Shown here in pieces: positions 1 through 7,466 of a stretch of 64,000 bases of DNA; the stretch's first letter is position 1; each line of letters begins with the position of its first letter. The notes beneath the pieces were generated by a model. The model did no database searches. It was not told where the DNA came from and saw only the letters and a program-made list of their open reading frames with translations. Source of the DNA: Sphingomonas sp. 32-66-10 (GTDB lineage: Bacteria; Pseudomonadota; Alphaproteobacteria; Sphingomonadales; Sphingomonadaceae); contig NCEF01000003.1 of NCBI GenBank assembly GCA_002280565.1, positions 1 through 64,000 of the forward strand, in the 5' to 3' direction. Made by a program: the position numbers and the translations under genes.

Positions 1-390
1 ATTCCAGCTCGTCGCAATAATCGGATGCCCGGCGGGAAACGCCGCCTCGTACAGCGCCAGTGCCTTGCGATACAGCGGCTCGGCCTCCGCTGCGCGGCCG
101 CGTTCCTCGATGTTGTACGCCAGATTGTTCCAGCTGGTCGCAATATCCGGATGCCCGGCGGGAAGCGCCGCTTCGCGCAGCGCCAGTGCCTTGCGATACA
201 GCGGCTCGGCCTCCGCTGCACGGCCCTGCGCCTGGATGTTGTACGCCAGATTATTCCAGCTCGTCGCGATATCCGGATGCCCGGCGGGAAACGCCGCCTC
301 GTACAGTGCCAGTGCCTTGCGATACAGCGGCTCGGCCTCCGCTGCGCGGCCCTGCGCCTGGATGTTCGCCGCGAGATTGTTCCAGCTCGT
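1..390. repeat. Tandem 126-bp coding repeats
   Basis: The block beginning ttccagct recurs at 2, 128, 254 and 380, a spacing of exactly 126 bp or 42 codons, with only scattered substitutions between copies. The repeats encode the TPR units of the gene at 1-714. The near identity between copies suggests recent duplication or gene conversion. Confidence 0.9.
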
Positions 391-714
391 GGCAATGTCC
401 GGGTGTCCGGCGCGCAATGTGCGTTGCGCCAGATCAAGGGCCTGTCGGGCGTAGACCTCGCCCAACCGCGCGTCGCCATTCATTCTCGCCAAATTCGACG
501 CCGCCAGCAGCAGACCGAGGCATTCGTCCGCTGCGGGTCGCGTTGCCTCGCATTTCGCAAGCTCGGCGCGCTGCGCGGCCAAGGCCGCAGAGAGATCGCC
601 CTTGTTGAACGCAGCGAGCACCACATCGCCAATTGGCCAGCGCTGCGCCGCCAGCGCGGCCTGTGGCAGGGCCAGGGCCGCGCATATGGCGAGGCAAAGA
701 GAAAGCGTCCGCAT
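1..714 (-). CDS. Tetratricopeptide-repeat protein, exported, C-terminus cut by window edge
   Basis: Reading leftwards from an ATG at 714, the protein starts with a typical signal peptide (MRTLSLCLAICAALALPQAA) ending near residue 22, so it probably acts in the periplasm. A linker of about 80 residues is followed by 42-residue units of kinesin-light-chain-type TPR (GHPDIATSWNNLA, then GRAAEAEPLYRKALALYE). Four units are visible, starting every 126 bp, and the frame is still open at base 1. TPRs of this kind are protein-protein interaction scaffolds; no enzymatic domain is visible in the part present. It is divergent from ybgC. The partner and function are unknown. Confidence 0.85.
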   Translation of the reverse strand, partial: MRTLSLCLAICAALALPQAALAAQRWPIGDVVLAAFNKGDLSAALAAQRAELAKCEATRPAADECLGLLLAASNLARMNGDARLGEVYARQALDLAQRTLRAGHPDIATSWNNLAANIQAQGRAAEAEPLYRKALALYEAAFPAGHPDIATSWNNLAYNIQAQGRAAEAEPLYRKALALREAALPAGHPDIATSWNNLAYNIEERGRAAEAEPLYRKALALYEAAFPAGHPIIATSWN

Positions 715-815
715 GCGGTGATGTTACCCATACGCAACGAAACGCAAACCGACATTTTCGGTCCGCTCCCCCGGATCGCCGCGCCAAAGGTTGCTTGTGG
801 GACCGGCCCGCCGCT

Positions 816-1283
816 ATGGGCCGTTGCGTGAGCGACCGCGACTTTTCCCCGGCGTCAGGCCGTTTCGACGGTGTCGAGCATGTCTTCCCCGTCCGTGTCT
901 ATTTTGAGGACACTGACCTGTCGGGAGTGGTGTATCACGCCAATTACCTGAGGTTCATGGAACGCGCGCGATCGGATATGCTGCGCTGTGCCGGGATCGA
1001 TCAGCGGGCGGCGCATGAGGCGGGCGAAGGCGTCTATGTCGTGCGTGACATCGCCATCCGTTATGTCGCACCCGCGCGGCTCGACGATGCGTTGGTGGTC
1101 GTCAGCCGGGTGATGCGCGTGCGGGCGGCGGCGGTGAATATTCAGCAACGAGTCATGCGGAACGGGGAATTGCTGACCCAGGCGGATGTGGAAGCGGCGT
1201 TCGTGACCCCGATGGGGCGCGCGCGGCGGCAACCGCCGGAGTGGGTCGAAGCGTTCGTGCCGCTGGTCTGGAAGGGAAACTGA
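816..1283 (+). CDS. ybgC: Tol-Pal-associated acyl-CoA thioesterase YbgC
   Basis: 4-hydroxybenzoyl-CoA thioesterase-fold (hot-dog) protein of about 155 residues. The signature YFEDTDLSGVVYHANYLRF contains the catalytic Asp and the conserved YHANYL segment of YbgC, a cytoplasmic thioesterase usually placed first in tol-pal clusters. tolQ follows after 7 bp, so it is the first gene of the tol-pal operon here. The ATG at 816 is used; an in-frame GTG at 828 (protein starting VSDRDF) is an equally plausible start because neither has a clear ribosome binding site. The open frame extends further upstream but that part does not look like family sequence. Confidence 0.9.
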   Translation: MGRCVSDRDFSPASGRFDGVEHVFPVRVYFEDTDLSGVVYHANYLRFMERARSDMLRCAGIDQRAAHEAGEGVYVVRDIAIRYVAPARLDDALVVVSRVMRVRAAAVNIQQRVMRNGELLTQADVEAAFVTPMGRARRQPPEWVEAFVPLVWKGN

Positions 1284-1290
1284 GCGACAC

Positions 1291-2004
1291 ATGGACTGGT
1301 TCGCAAATCTGAAATTCGACAGCGCATCCTATATCGGCCTGTTCTTGCAGGCCGAATGGGACGTGAAGGCGATCATGGTCGGTCTGGTGCTCGCCAGCAT
1401 CTGGACCTGGGCGATCATCCTGTCGCTGCGCGGGCGCATCGCCGCCGCGCGCAAGGCCGCCGACCGGTTCGAGGGCGATTATCGCAAGACCGACGATATC
1501 GACGCCTTTTACAAGCTGCATGGCGACGAGGATCACCCGACCGCGCGGGTGTTCGCGGCGGGTGTGACCGAATGGCGGCGCTCCACTGGCGGACGCGCGC
1601 TCGACAAGGACGGGACGCGCGAGCGGCTGGCGACGACGATGGGCACGGCGGTCGCGCTCGAAGTCGACCGCCTGTCCGACCGGCTGAACATCCTCGCCAC
1701 GGTCGGCGCGACCGCGCCGTTCGTCGGGCTGCTCGGCACGGTGCTGGGCATCATGCGCAGCTTTACCGCGATTGCAGGTGCGCAGAGCACCTCGCTCGCG
1801 GTCGTCGCACCGGGCATTGCCGAGGCGTTGTTCGCGACCGCAATCGGCCTGTTTGCGGCGATCCCCGCGGTGATCGCCTATAACCGCTTCAGCCATGGCA
1901 TCGACAAGGTCGAGGCGCGGCTGAACCGCTTTGCCGACGGCTTCCACGCGACGCTCAGCCGCCAGCTCGACAGCGCGCCGGCGGGCAGCAAGCCGCTGCT
2001 CTGA
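1291..2004 (+). CDS. tolQ: Tol-Pal system proton channel subunit TolQ
   Basis: A 237-residue inner-membrane protein of the TolQ/ExbB/MotA family. It has an N-terminal membrane segment (about residues 25-48) and two C-terminal segments (about 135-160 and 170-195), with the typical motif VGATAPFVGLLGTVLGIM. TolQ forms the pentamer that harvests proton-motive force together with TolR and moves TolA. Length matches the E. coli protein (230). Its stop TGA overlaps the next start by one base, so it is translationally coupled to the TolR/TolA fusion. Confidence 0.95.
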   Translation: MDWFANLKFDSASYIGLFLQAEWDVKAIMVGLVLASIWTWAIILSLRGRIAAARKAADRFEGDYRKTDDIDAFYKLHGDEDHPTARVFAAGVTEWRRSTGGRALDKDGTRERLATTMGTAVALEVDRLSDRLNILATVGATAPFVGLLGTVLGIMRSFTAIAGAQSTSLAVVAPGIAEALFATAIGLFAAIPAVIAYNRFSHGIDKVEARLNRFADGFHATLSRQLDSAPAGSKPLL

Positions 2005-2993
2005 TGGGCGCGAAGCTTCCCTCTTCGCGCGGCAAGGGGCGCCGCGCGCCAATGGCGGACATCAATGTCACGCCGCTGGTCGACGTGATGCTGGTGCTGC
2101 TGATCATATTCATGGTCACCGCGCCGCTGCTGACTGCAGGCGTGCCGGTCAACCTGCCCGAAAGCCGTGCCAAGCCGCTGGAGCAGGACGACAAGCCGAT
2201 CCAGATCTCGATCGATGAACGCGGCACCGTGTTCCTCGACGATAGCGAGGTGGCGGAGGGCCAGTTGCCCGGCCTGCTCGCCGACATCGCCAGCGCGCGC
2301 GGGGAGCAGAAGCCGCAAGTGTTCCTGCGCGCCGACACAAGGCTGGATTACGGCACGGTGATCGAGACCGAAGCGCCCGCCGAGCGGCTGGCCGAAGTTC
2401 CTGCCCCGCCCGAACCCAATTCGCCGCCACCGGTGCCGGAAACTCAGCCCGAGCCGGTGACCAAGCCCGACCCGACCCCGCCCAAGGCCGCGCCCGCCCC
2501 GGCGCCAAAGCCCCAGCCCAAGGCGGAAGCGAAGAAGTCGAACCCCGCCCCCGCCAAGGCACAGCAAAAGAGCGAGCGACAGGCCGTACGCCCGACCGGT
2601 CGCCTGACCGGCATCACCGACGGGCTGACTGACCAGGCGAGCAAGGGTAAGGCGACGACGCCCCAGGCCGCGCAGATGGGACCTGAGGTCCGCTCATCGA
2701 TCTTCGGCCTGATCCGGCGGCAGGTGAAGCCGCATTGGCGCGCGCCGACCGGTGCCGACGTCAATCTGCTTGCGACGATCGTCGAGGTGCGGCTGAACCG
2801 CGATGGATCGCTCGCGGGGCAACCCCGCGTGGTCCAGCAGACCGGGCAGACCGCCAGCAATCGCCCCCAGCAGGAGTTGCACAAGGAGCGCGCGCTTGCC
2901 GCGATCCGGCTTGCCGCACCCTTTGAAGGGTTGCCCGAGGAATATTATGACGGCTGGAAAGCCTTCCGACTGTCCTTCGACAGGAGACTGTAA
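2004..2993 (+). CDS. tolR-tolA: TolR-TolA fusion protein (TolR N-terminus joined to TolA periplasmic domains)
   Basis: One 329-residue open frame occupies the place of tolR and tolA. Residues 1-119 are TolR: a basic N-terminus, the membrane segment with the proton-path Asp (INVTPLVDVMLVLLIIFMV, Asp27), and the periplasmic fold up to QVFLRADTRLDYG. At about residue 120 (near base 2361) the TolR sequence stops, before the last helix and strand of the family, and a Pro/Ala/Lys-rich spacer typical of TolA domain II begins (about 121-230). Residues about 230-329 are a TolA C-terminal domain III (SSIFGLIRRQVKPHW to EGWKAF-type ending). The TolR tail and the TolA membrane anchor with its TolQ/R-contacting motif are absent. 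No separate tolA occurs before tolB. Real fusion versus assembly deletion is undecided. Confidence 0.85.
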   Translation: MGAKLPSSRGKGRRAPMADINVTPLVDVMLVLLIIFMVTAPLLTAGVPVNLPESRAKPLEQDDKPIQISIDERGTVFLDDSEVAEGQLPGLLADIASARGEQKPQVFLRADTRLDYGTVIETEAPAERLAEVPAPPEPNSPPPVPETQPEPVTKPDPTPPKAAPAPAPKPQPKAEAKKSNPAPAKAQQKSERQAVRPTGRLTGITDGLTDQASKGKATTPQAAQMGPEVRSSIFGLIRRQVKPHWRAPTGADVNLLATIVEVRLNRDGSLAGQPRVVQQTGQTASNRPQQELHKERALAAIRLAAPFEGLPEEYYDGWKAFRLSFDRRL

Positions 2994-4367
2994 ATGAAGT
3001 TGCGCACCCTTTTTTCCGCCACGACCGCGTTCCTTGTTGCGGTGCCGACCCTGGCACAGGAACAGCCCACCGCCCAGCCTGCGGCCCCGGCGGGCGAGAG
3101 CCAGGAGCTGCCGACCATCGACGTGACCGATGAGAGCGCCCAGGACCTGACCATCATCATCCCGCCAATGCCAACGCAGCAGGTCGTCAGCACGGCGGCG
3201 GGCAGCACCGATGCGCTGGGCCGGCAGGTGTCGCAGATCATCGCCGACAATCTGCGCAACACCGGCTTGTTCAAGCCACTCGGCCCGACCGGCGTGCGCG
3301 CGATTCCGGTGAGCGAAGTGAGCGCGCCGGACTTTGGCTATTGGCGCGGCGCGACCGCGCAGGCGCTGGTACACGGATTCGTGCGCGCCAATGGCGACGG
3401 CAATCTGACCGTCGGCTGCTACCTCTATGACGTCGCGCTGGGCACCGAGCTGGCGCGCGAGGGGTTTGTCGTGCGCCCGGCCGACTGGCGGCGGGCGGCG
3501 CATAAATGCTCCGACACGGTCTATACCCGCCTGACCGGCGAGGGGCCGTATTTCGACAGCCGGGTGATCTATGTCAGCGAGACCGGGCCGAAGAACCGCC
3601 GCATCAAGCGGCTGGCGATCATGGATCAGGACGGCGCGAACCACCGGTTCCTGACCAATGGCCAGTCGATCGTGCTGACGCCGCGCTTTTCTCCGGACGA
3701 ACGGCGCATCGCCTATATGAGCTACCAGAACGACAAGCCGTCGCTCTATGTCTATGACCTGTCGAACGGCACGCAGCGGCTGTTGGTGACCAATGTCAGC
3801 CTGGCGTTTGCGCCGCGTTTCTCGCCGGACGGTCGCTGGGTGCTGTTCACCATGTCGGTGGCGGGCAATGCCGATGTCTATCGCATCGCGGCGGGCGGCG
3901 GCACGCCGCAGCGGCTGACGACCGCGCCGGGAATCGACACCGGCGGCAGCTACTCGCCCGATGGCTCCAAGATCGTGTTCGAGAGCGATCGCTCGGGCAG
4001 CCAGCAGCTCTATGTGATGAACGCCGATGGTTCGAACCAGCAGCGGATCAGCTTTGGCGGCGGGCGCTATGCCACCCCGGCGTGGAGCCCGCGCGGCGAC
4101 CTGATCGCGTTCACGCGCATGGGCGGCGGATTCCGCATCGGCGTGATGAACCCGTCGGGCGGCGGCGAAAAGCTGCTGACCGACGCCTGGGGCGACGAGG
4201 GGCCGAGCTGGTCGCCCAATGGCCGCGTGCTGCTCTTCTCGCGTGGTGCGCAGGGGCCGTCGGGCAAGTCCGACATCTGGTCGGTCGATTTGACCGGCAG
4301 CACGTCGCGACGGATTCCGACCCAATTGGACGGTTCCGATCCGTCATGGGGACCGTTACGACCGTAA
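2994..4367 (+). CDS. tolB: Tol-Pal system beta-propeller protein TolB
   Basis: 457 residues with a signal peptide ending at AQEQP (about 21), an N-terminal mixed domain (about 55-185) and a six-bladed beta-propeller with repeated FSPDG/YSPDGSKI/WSPRGDLIAF blades up to the C-terminus. Periplasmic TolB binds Pal and links it to TolA. It starts directly after the stop of the TolR/TolA fusion, with no gap. Slightly longer than E. coli TolB (430) because of a Gln/Pro/Ala-rich linker after the signal peptide. No defect is visible. Confidence 0.95.
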   Translation: MKLRTLFSATTAFLVAVPTLAQEQPTAQPAAPAGESQELPTIDVTDESAQDLTIIIPPMPTQQVVSTAAGSTDALGRQVSQIIADNLRNTGLFKPLGPTGVRAIPVSEVSAPDFGYWRGATAQALVHGFVRANGDGNLTVGCYLYDVALGTELAREGFVVRPADWRRAAHKCSDTVYTRLTGEGPYFDSRVIYVSETGPKNRRIKRLAIMDQDGANHRFLTNGQSIVLTPRFSPDERRIAYMSYQNDKPSLYVYDLSNGTQRLLVTNVSLAFAPRFSPDGRWVLFTMSVAGNADVYRIAAGGGTPQRLTTAPGIDTGGSYSPDGSKIVFESDRSGSQQLYVMNADGSNQQRISFGGGRYATPAWSPRGDLIAFTRMGGGFRIGVMNPSGGGEKLLTDAWGDEGPSWSPNGRVLLFSRGAQGPSGKSDIWSVDLTGSTSRRIPTQLDGSDPSWGPLRP

Positions 4368-4452
4368 ACGGGTTGACGCAGCGGGAACTCACCCGCACCC
4401 TGTCTGTTACGCAGGGGTATCGAAATCACGATAGCCAAGGGAGAATAGGCCA

Positions 4453-4962
4453 ATGGCGAAGTTCAAAACCGCCCTGATCGTTGCGACGATGGCAGTTGCC
4501 GTCGTCGGCTGCCAGAAAAAGCGGCCCGAAACCTTGCCGCCGGGCCCTGGCGGTCCGGTCGACCCCGGCCCCGGTCCCGGACCGGGCGGCGGCGCACAGC
4601 CGGGCAGCGCCGAGCATTTCCGCCAGAATGTCGTCAGCGACACGATCAACTTCGATTTCGACCAGTACGACATCGATTCGCGCGCACGGCAGATCCTGGA
4701 CAGCCAGGCGCAGTGGTTGACGCAGTATCCCACCACGCGGATCACGCTGGAAGGCCACGCCGACGAGCGCGGCACACGCGAATATAACCTGGCGCTGGGC
4801 GACCGGCGCGCCAATGCGGCGAAGAACTACCTCGCCGCACGCGGCGTTTCGCCGACGCGGATCACGACGATCAGCTATGGCAAGGAACGCCCGATCGCGC
4901 TGGGTTCGGACGAAGCCAGCTGGGCGCAGAACCGTCGCGCGGTGACCATCGTCATCAACTGA
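4453..4962 (+). CDS. pal: Peptidoglycan-associated lipoprotein Pal
   Basis: 169 residues. The lipobox VVGC places the lipidated cysteine at residue 20, followed by a Gly/Pro-rich linker (about 28-52) and an OmpA-like peptidoglycan-binding domain (about 60-169) with [31 protein letters not shown] and the terminal [10 protein letters not shown]. Outer-membrane Pal anchors the Tol complex to the wall. A purine-rich ribosome binding site (aagggaga) precedes the ATG. It ends the operon; the cpoB/ybgF gene that often follows pal is not here, and a strong terminator follows instead. Confidence 0.95.
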   Translation: MAKFKTALIVATMAVAVVGCQKKRPETLPPGPGGPVDPGPGPGPGGGAQPGSAEHFRQNVVSDTINFDFDQYDIDSRARQILDSQAQWLTQYPTTRITLEGHADERGTREYNLALGDRRANAAKNYLAARGVSPTRITTISYGKERPIALGSDEASWAQNRRAVTIVIN

Positions 4963-4985
4963 CGTCCTGCATCTCCGACCGATCA

Positions 4986-5018
4986 GGGGCGCGAACCACC
5001 CGGTTCGCGCCCCTTTTT
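4986..5018 (+). terminator. Rho-independent terminator of the tol-pal operon
   Basis: A perfect 12-bp stem (4986-4997 pairing with 5002-5013) with a 4-nt loop is followed directly by five T residues at 5014-5018. It lies 23 bp after the pal stop codon. Confidence 0.92.
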
Positions 5019-5055
5019 CGTTGCCTTTCGATTCCACTTGCACGCCGCCCGATTC

Positions 5056-5072
5056 GATATAAATATGATATC
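5056..5072. promoter_or_regulatory. AT-rich imperfect palindrome upstream of SPFH operon (candidate operator)
   Basis: The 17-bp element GATATAAATATGATATC has GATAT/ATATC arms and stands out as very AT-rich in this GC-rich DNA. It ends 21 bp before the SPFH gene start and just ahead of its ribosome binding site (agggagg, 5081-5087). A ribbon-helix-helix protein is encoded in the same operon and could bind it; that link is inference. Confidence 0.45.
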
Positions 5073-5093
5073 ATCTTTTCAGGGAGGCAAATT

Positions 5094-5987
5094 ATGTCGG
5101 AGTTCGATTCGCGCGCGCTGCGCTCCAGTGCCGAGCGGCCTGCCAGCACCGCCAGCGGCTATGCCATGCTGCTCGTCGCACTCGCCACATTGATCGGCAT
5201 TATCGCGTCCGCGCCGCAGATCGGCGAAGCGGCATGGGCACCGTTTGCGCTGGTGCTGGGCGTGCTGATCCTGGCGTTCGTCGCGCCGGGTTTCTACCTG
5301 CTCCAGCCAAATCAGGCGGCGGCGATCCTGTTGTTCGGCGACTATAAGGGCACCGATCGGGTCACCGGCCTGCGCTGGACCTGGCCGTGGATGACCAAGT
5401 CCAAGGTGTCGGTGCGCATCCACAACATCACATCTGAGCGGCTGAAGGTGAATGACCTGCGCGGCAACCCGATCGAGATCGCGTCGAACGTGGTGTGGCG
5501 CGTGGCGGATACTGCACAGGCACTGTTCGACGTCGATGACTATCGCGAGTTCGTGCACATCCAGATCGAAAGCGCCGTGCGCGCGATCGGATCGCGCTAC
5601 CCCTATGACGACTTCACGCATGAGGAGATGACGCTGCGCGGCAATGCCGAGCATGTCAGCGAGGAACTGCGCGTCGAATTGCAGGAGCGGGTGCTGGCGG
5701 CGGGCGTGCATATCGACGAGTGCCGCCTGACCCACCTCGCTTATGCGCAGGAGATCGCGCAGGCGATGCTGCGCCGGCAACAGGCCGAGGCGGTGGTCGC
5801 CGCGCGCAAGACATTGGTCGAGGGTGCGGTCGGCATGGTCGAAATGGCGCTGGAACAGCTGTCGGAGAAGAATGTCGTCGAGCTGGACGACGAGCGTCGC
5901 GCGGCGATGGTGTCGAACCTGATGGTCGTGCTCTGCTCCGAACGCGACACGCAGCCGGTGGTGAACGCCGGGTCGCTTTACCAGTAA
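5094..5987 (+). CDS. SPFH/Band 7 (prohibitin-like) membrane protein
   Basis: 297 residues. Two N-terminal hydrophobic segments (about 23-40 and 48-70) anchor an SPFH domain (about 65-260) that begins [20 protein letters not shown], a form typical of stomatin/prohibitin-like scaffolds, and is followed by a charged, probably helical region ([20 protein letters not shown]). SPFH proteins oligomerise in membranes and organise lipid domains or proteases. A strong ribosome binding site (agggagg) fixes the ATG. It is first in an operon with a ribbon-helix-helix protein and two small membrane proteins. The exact substrate or partner is unknown. Confidence 0.85.
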   Translation: MSEFDSRALRSSAERPASTASGYAMLLVALATLIGIIASAPQIGEAAWAPFALVLGVLILAFVAPGFYLLQPNQAAAILLFGDYKGTDRVTGLRWTWPWMTKSKVSVRIHNITSERLKVNDLRGNPIEIASNVVWRVADTAQALFDVDDYREFVHIQIESAVRAIGSRYPYDDFTHEEMTLRGNAEHVSEELRVELQERVLAAGVHIDECRLTHLAYAQEIAQAMLRRQQAEAVVAARKTLVEGAVGMVEMALEQLSEKNVVELDDERRAAMVSNLMVVLCSERDTQPVVNAGSLYQ

Positions 5988-6003
5988 CGGGAGAGGAAGG
6001 CCC

Positions 6004-6219
6004 ATGGCCGCTCCACCCAAGAAGGCGTTCCCGCTCCGCCTCGACCCCGCGCTCTATGCGGCGATCGAGCGGAGCGCGGCGACCGACCTGCGCAGCGTCA
6101 ACGCGCAGGTCGAATGCCTGCTGCGCGAGGCGCTGGCGAAGCGCGGCGTGAAACTGGCCGACCCGGTGCGCGCCAAGCGCGGGCGGCCGCCCAAGGACGA
6201 AGGAGACGCATCATGCTGA
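6004..6219 (+). CDS. Arc/CopG-like ribbon-helix-helix DNA-binding protein
   Basis: 71 residues. The segment FPLRLDPALYAAIERSA followed by SVNAQVECLLREAL fits an Arc-type ribbon-helix-helix: a short beta strand, then two helices. The C-terminus is basic (AKRGRPPKDE), resembling an AT-hook-like RGRPPK, which could help contact AT-rich DNA such as the palindrome at 5056-5072. It lies 16 bp after the SPFH gene with an aggaag-type ribosome binding site. A role as operon autoregulator is inferred from family and position. Confidence 0.8.
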   Translation: MAAPPKKAFPLRLDPALYAAIERSAATDLRSVNAQVECLLREALAKRGVKLADPVRAKRGRPPKDEGDASC

Positions 6220-6311
6220 CCACCCTGTTCGCCCCGCGCCGCCACTTTCCCTGGCTGATCGCCGCCTCTGCGCTTGCGCTGGGCATCGGCCTGCTGGCGG
6301 CGCTGACATGA
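6213..6311 (+). CDS. 32-residue single-span membrane peptide
   Basis: A short frame starting at ATG 6213, overlapping the end of the ribbon-helix-helix gene (ATGCTGA) and itself overlapping the next start (ATGA at 6308). The product is a short basic N-terminus (MLTTLFAPRRHFP) plus one hydrophobic span of about 18 residues ending LLAALT. Double start/stop overlap and the ggagacg ribosome binding site support translation. It is too short for family assignment; function unknown. Confidence 0.6.
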   Translation: MLTTLFAPRRHFPWLIAASALALGIGLLAALT

Positions 6312-6580
6312 GCCTGAAACGCTATCGCGACGCACTCAGGGTGCGCGAGGGTTACTGGTTTGCGCCCAAGCTGTTCGGCTGGGGCGCAACGCCGGTGACG
6401 TGGCAGGGGTGGCTGACGGTGCTGCTCTTCGTCCTCGCCTTTGTCGCGGTCCTGCACTGGGCACCGACCCGGTTTGTGCGGATCGGGGTGGTGGTGCCGA
6501 TGCTCGCGCTGTTCGTCTGGTTCGTGTGGACCAAGACCGACGGCGGCTTCCGCTGGCGCTGGGGTCCGGACCGGGACTGA
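6308..6580 (+). CDS. Small two-span membrane protein of the SPFH operon
   Basis: 90 residues with two hydrophobic segments (about 32-49, WQGWLTVLLFVLAFVAVLHW, and about 59-74, IGVVVPMLALFVWFVW) and aromatic, basic ends (WRWGPDRD). Translation is coupled to the preceding peptide through an ATGA overlap. Not recognised as a named family; position suggests it works with the SPFH scaffold. It converges with the S1/P1 nuclease gene with only 3 bp between them. Confidence 0.75.
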   Translation: MSLKRYRDALRVREGYWFAPKLFGWGATPVTWQGWLTVLLFVLAFVAVLHWAPTRFVRIGVVVPMLALFVWFVWTKTDGGFRWRWGPDRD

Positions 6581-6583
6581 GGA

Positions 6584-7456
6584 TCAGCGGCGCGGCTGTA
6601 CCGGCGGCGGTGGGCCAAAGGCTTCGTCGAGCAGCCGGGCAAGGCGCAGGCCGCCGCGCTTGATCTGTTCCTGCATCATCGGGACCAGCTTCGCGATATC
6701 TCCATCGTCGAGCTTGCCGCGTGCGGGCAGGTCGGCGCGGCAGGGGTCGCCATCGAACGCGGCCTCATAGGCCATGTGCGCCGCCTGCCAATTCTCGCGG
6801 CTCCAGTCCTCGACGGTTCCCGCGCTTTCCTTGGCGCGTTCCTCGGCGGAATAGACCTGGATCACCGGCGGCGGCGAGGTGATCGCGCGCTCGGCCAGCC
6901 AGCCGTCCATGATGCTGTGCAGGTTGAGCCGCTCGGGCGCATAGATGCCGTAATCGGTGCGCGCGCGGTTGCCGCCCAAATCGCCCCTGTCGCCCGCGTG
7001 GAGTGGCTGGTGCAGGTCGCCAACGAAGTGGGTGAGGAAGGCGAGCGCCATCACCTTTTCGCGAACCGGCACGTCCTTGTCCTGCAACAGCTTCACGCCG
7101 CGTTCGATCTGCGCCGAGACGCAATTGCCGTCGGGGCAATTCCCCTTGAGCGTGAACGGCTTGCAAACGTTCACATTCTGATAGTGCCAGTTGTAGGTAT
7201 AGTTGAAGCGGGCGCCAAAGGGCTTGATGCAGTCCGCCCACACGCTCGCCTCTTCCAGCGTTTTCGCGGGGCAGGTCGGGGTTTCGAGCAACCCCTGTCG
7301 CGCCAACAACCGGTCGATCGCGCGGCGCGTTTCGGGCTTTGCGTTCTTGTAGGCGATGGTCGCGATCGTCTGATGCCCGAATTCCCAATAGGCAAGCGCA
7401 GGGGTGGCGGCGAAGCTGGCAGCGAGCGCGAACAGCGCGATGAGGGAGCGAATCAT
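6584..7456 (-). CDS. S1/P1-type zinc nuclease, secreted
   Basis: 290 residues with a signal peptide cleaved at about 22 (TPALAYWEFG), leaving the Trp/aromatic N-terminus whose backbone binds zinc in this family. Zinc-ligand motifs follow in order: GHQT, VWAD, YNWHY, and ALAFLTHFVGDLHQPLHAGD, then NLHSIMDGW. These enzymes cleave single-stranded DNA/RNA and 3'-nucleotides outside the cytoplasm. The ATG at 7456 with aaggacc upstream is chosen; it lies 10 bp past the stop of the isoaspartyl peptidase gene, so it is last in a four-gene minus-strand operon. Confidence 0.9.
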   Translation of the reverse strand: MIRSLIALFALAASFAATPALAYWEFGHQTIATIAYKNAKPETRRAIDRLLARQGLLETPTCPAKTLEEASVWADCIKPFGARFNYTYNWHYQNVNVCKPFTLKGNCPDGNCVSAQIERGVKLLQDKDVPVREKVMALAFLTHFVGDLHQPLHAGDRGDLGGNRARTDYGIYAPERLNLHSIMDGWLAERAITSPPPVIQVYSAEERAKESAGTVEDWSRENWQAAHMAYEAAFDGDPCRADLPARGKLDDGDIAKLVPMMQEQIKRGGLRLARLLDEAFGPPPPVQPRR

Positions 7457-7466
7457 GACGCGGTCC

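Noticed and set aside
1..390. Regularly spaced repeats resembling a CRISPR or satellite
   Set aside because: Period is 126 bp, in frame, and encodes TPR units; there are no short repeats with unique spacers.
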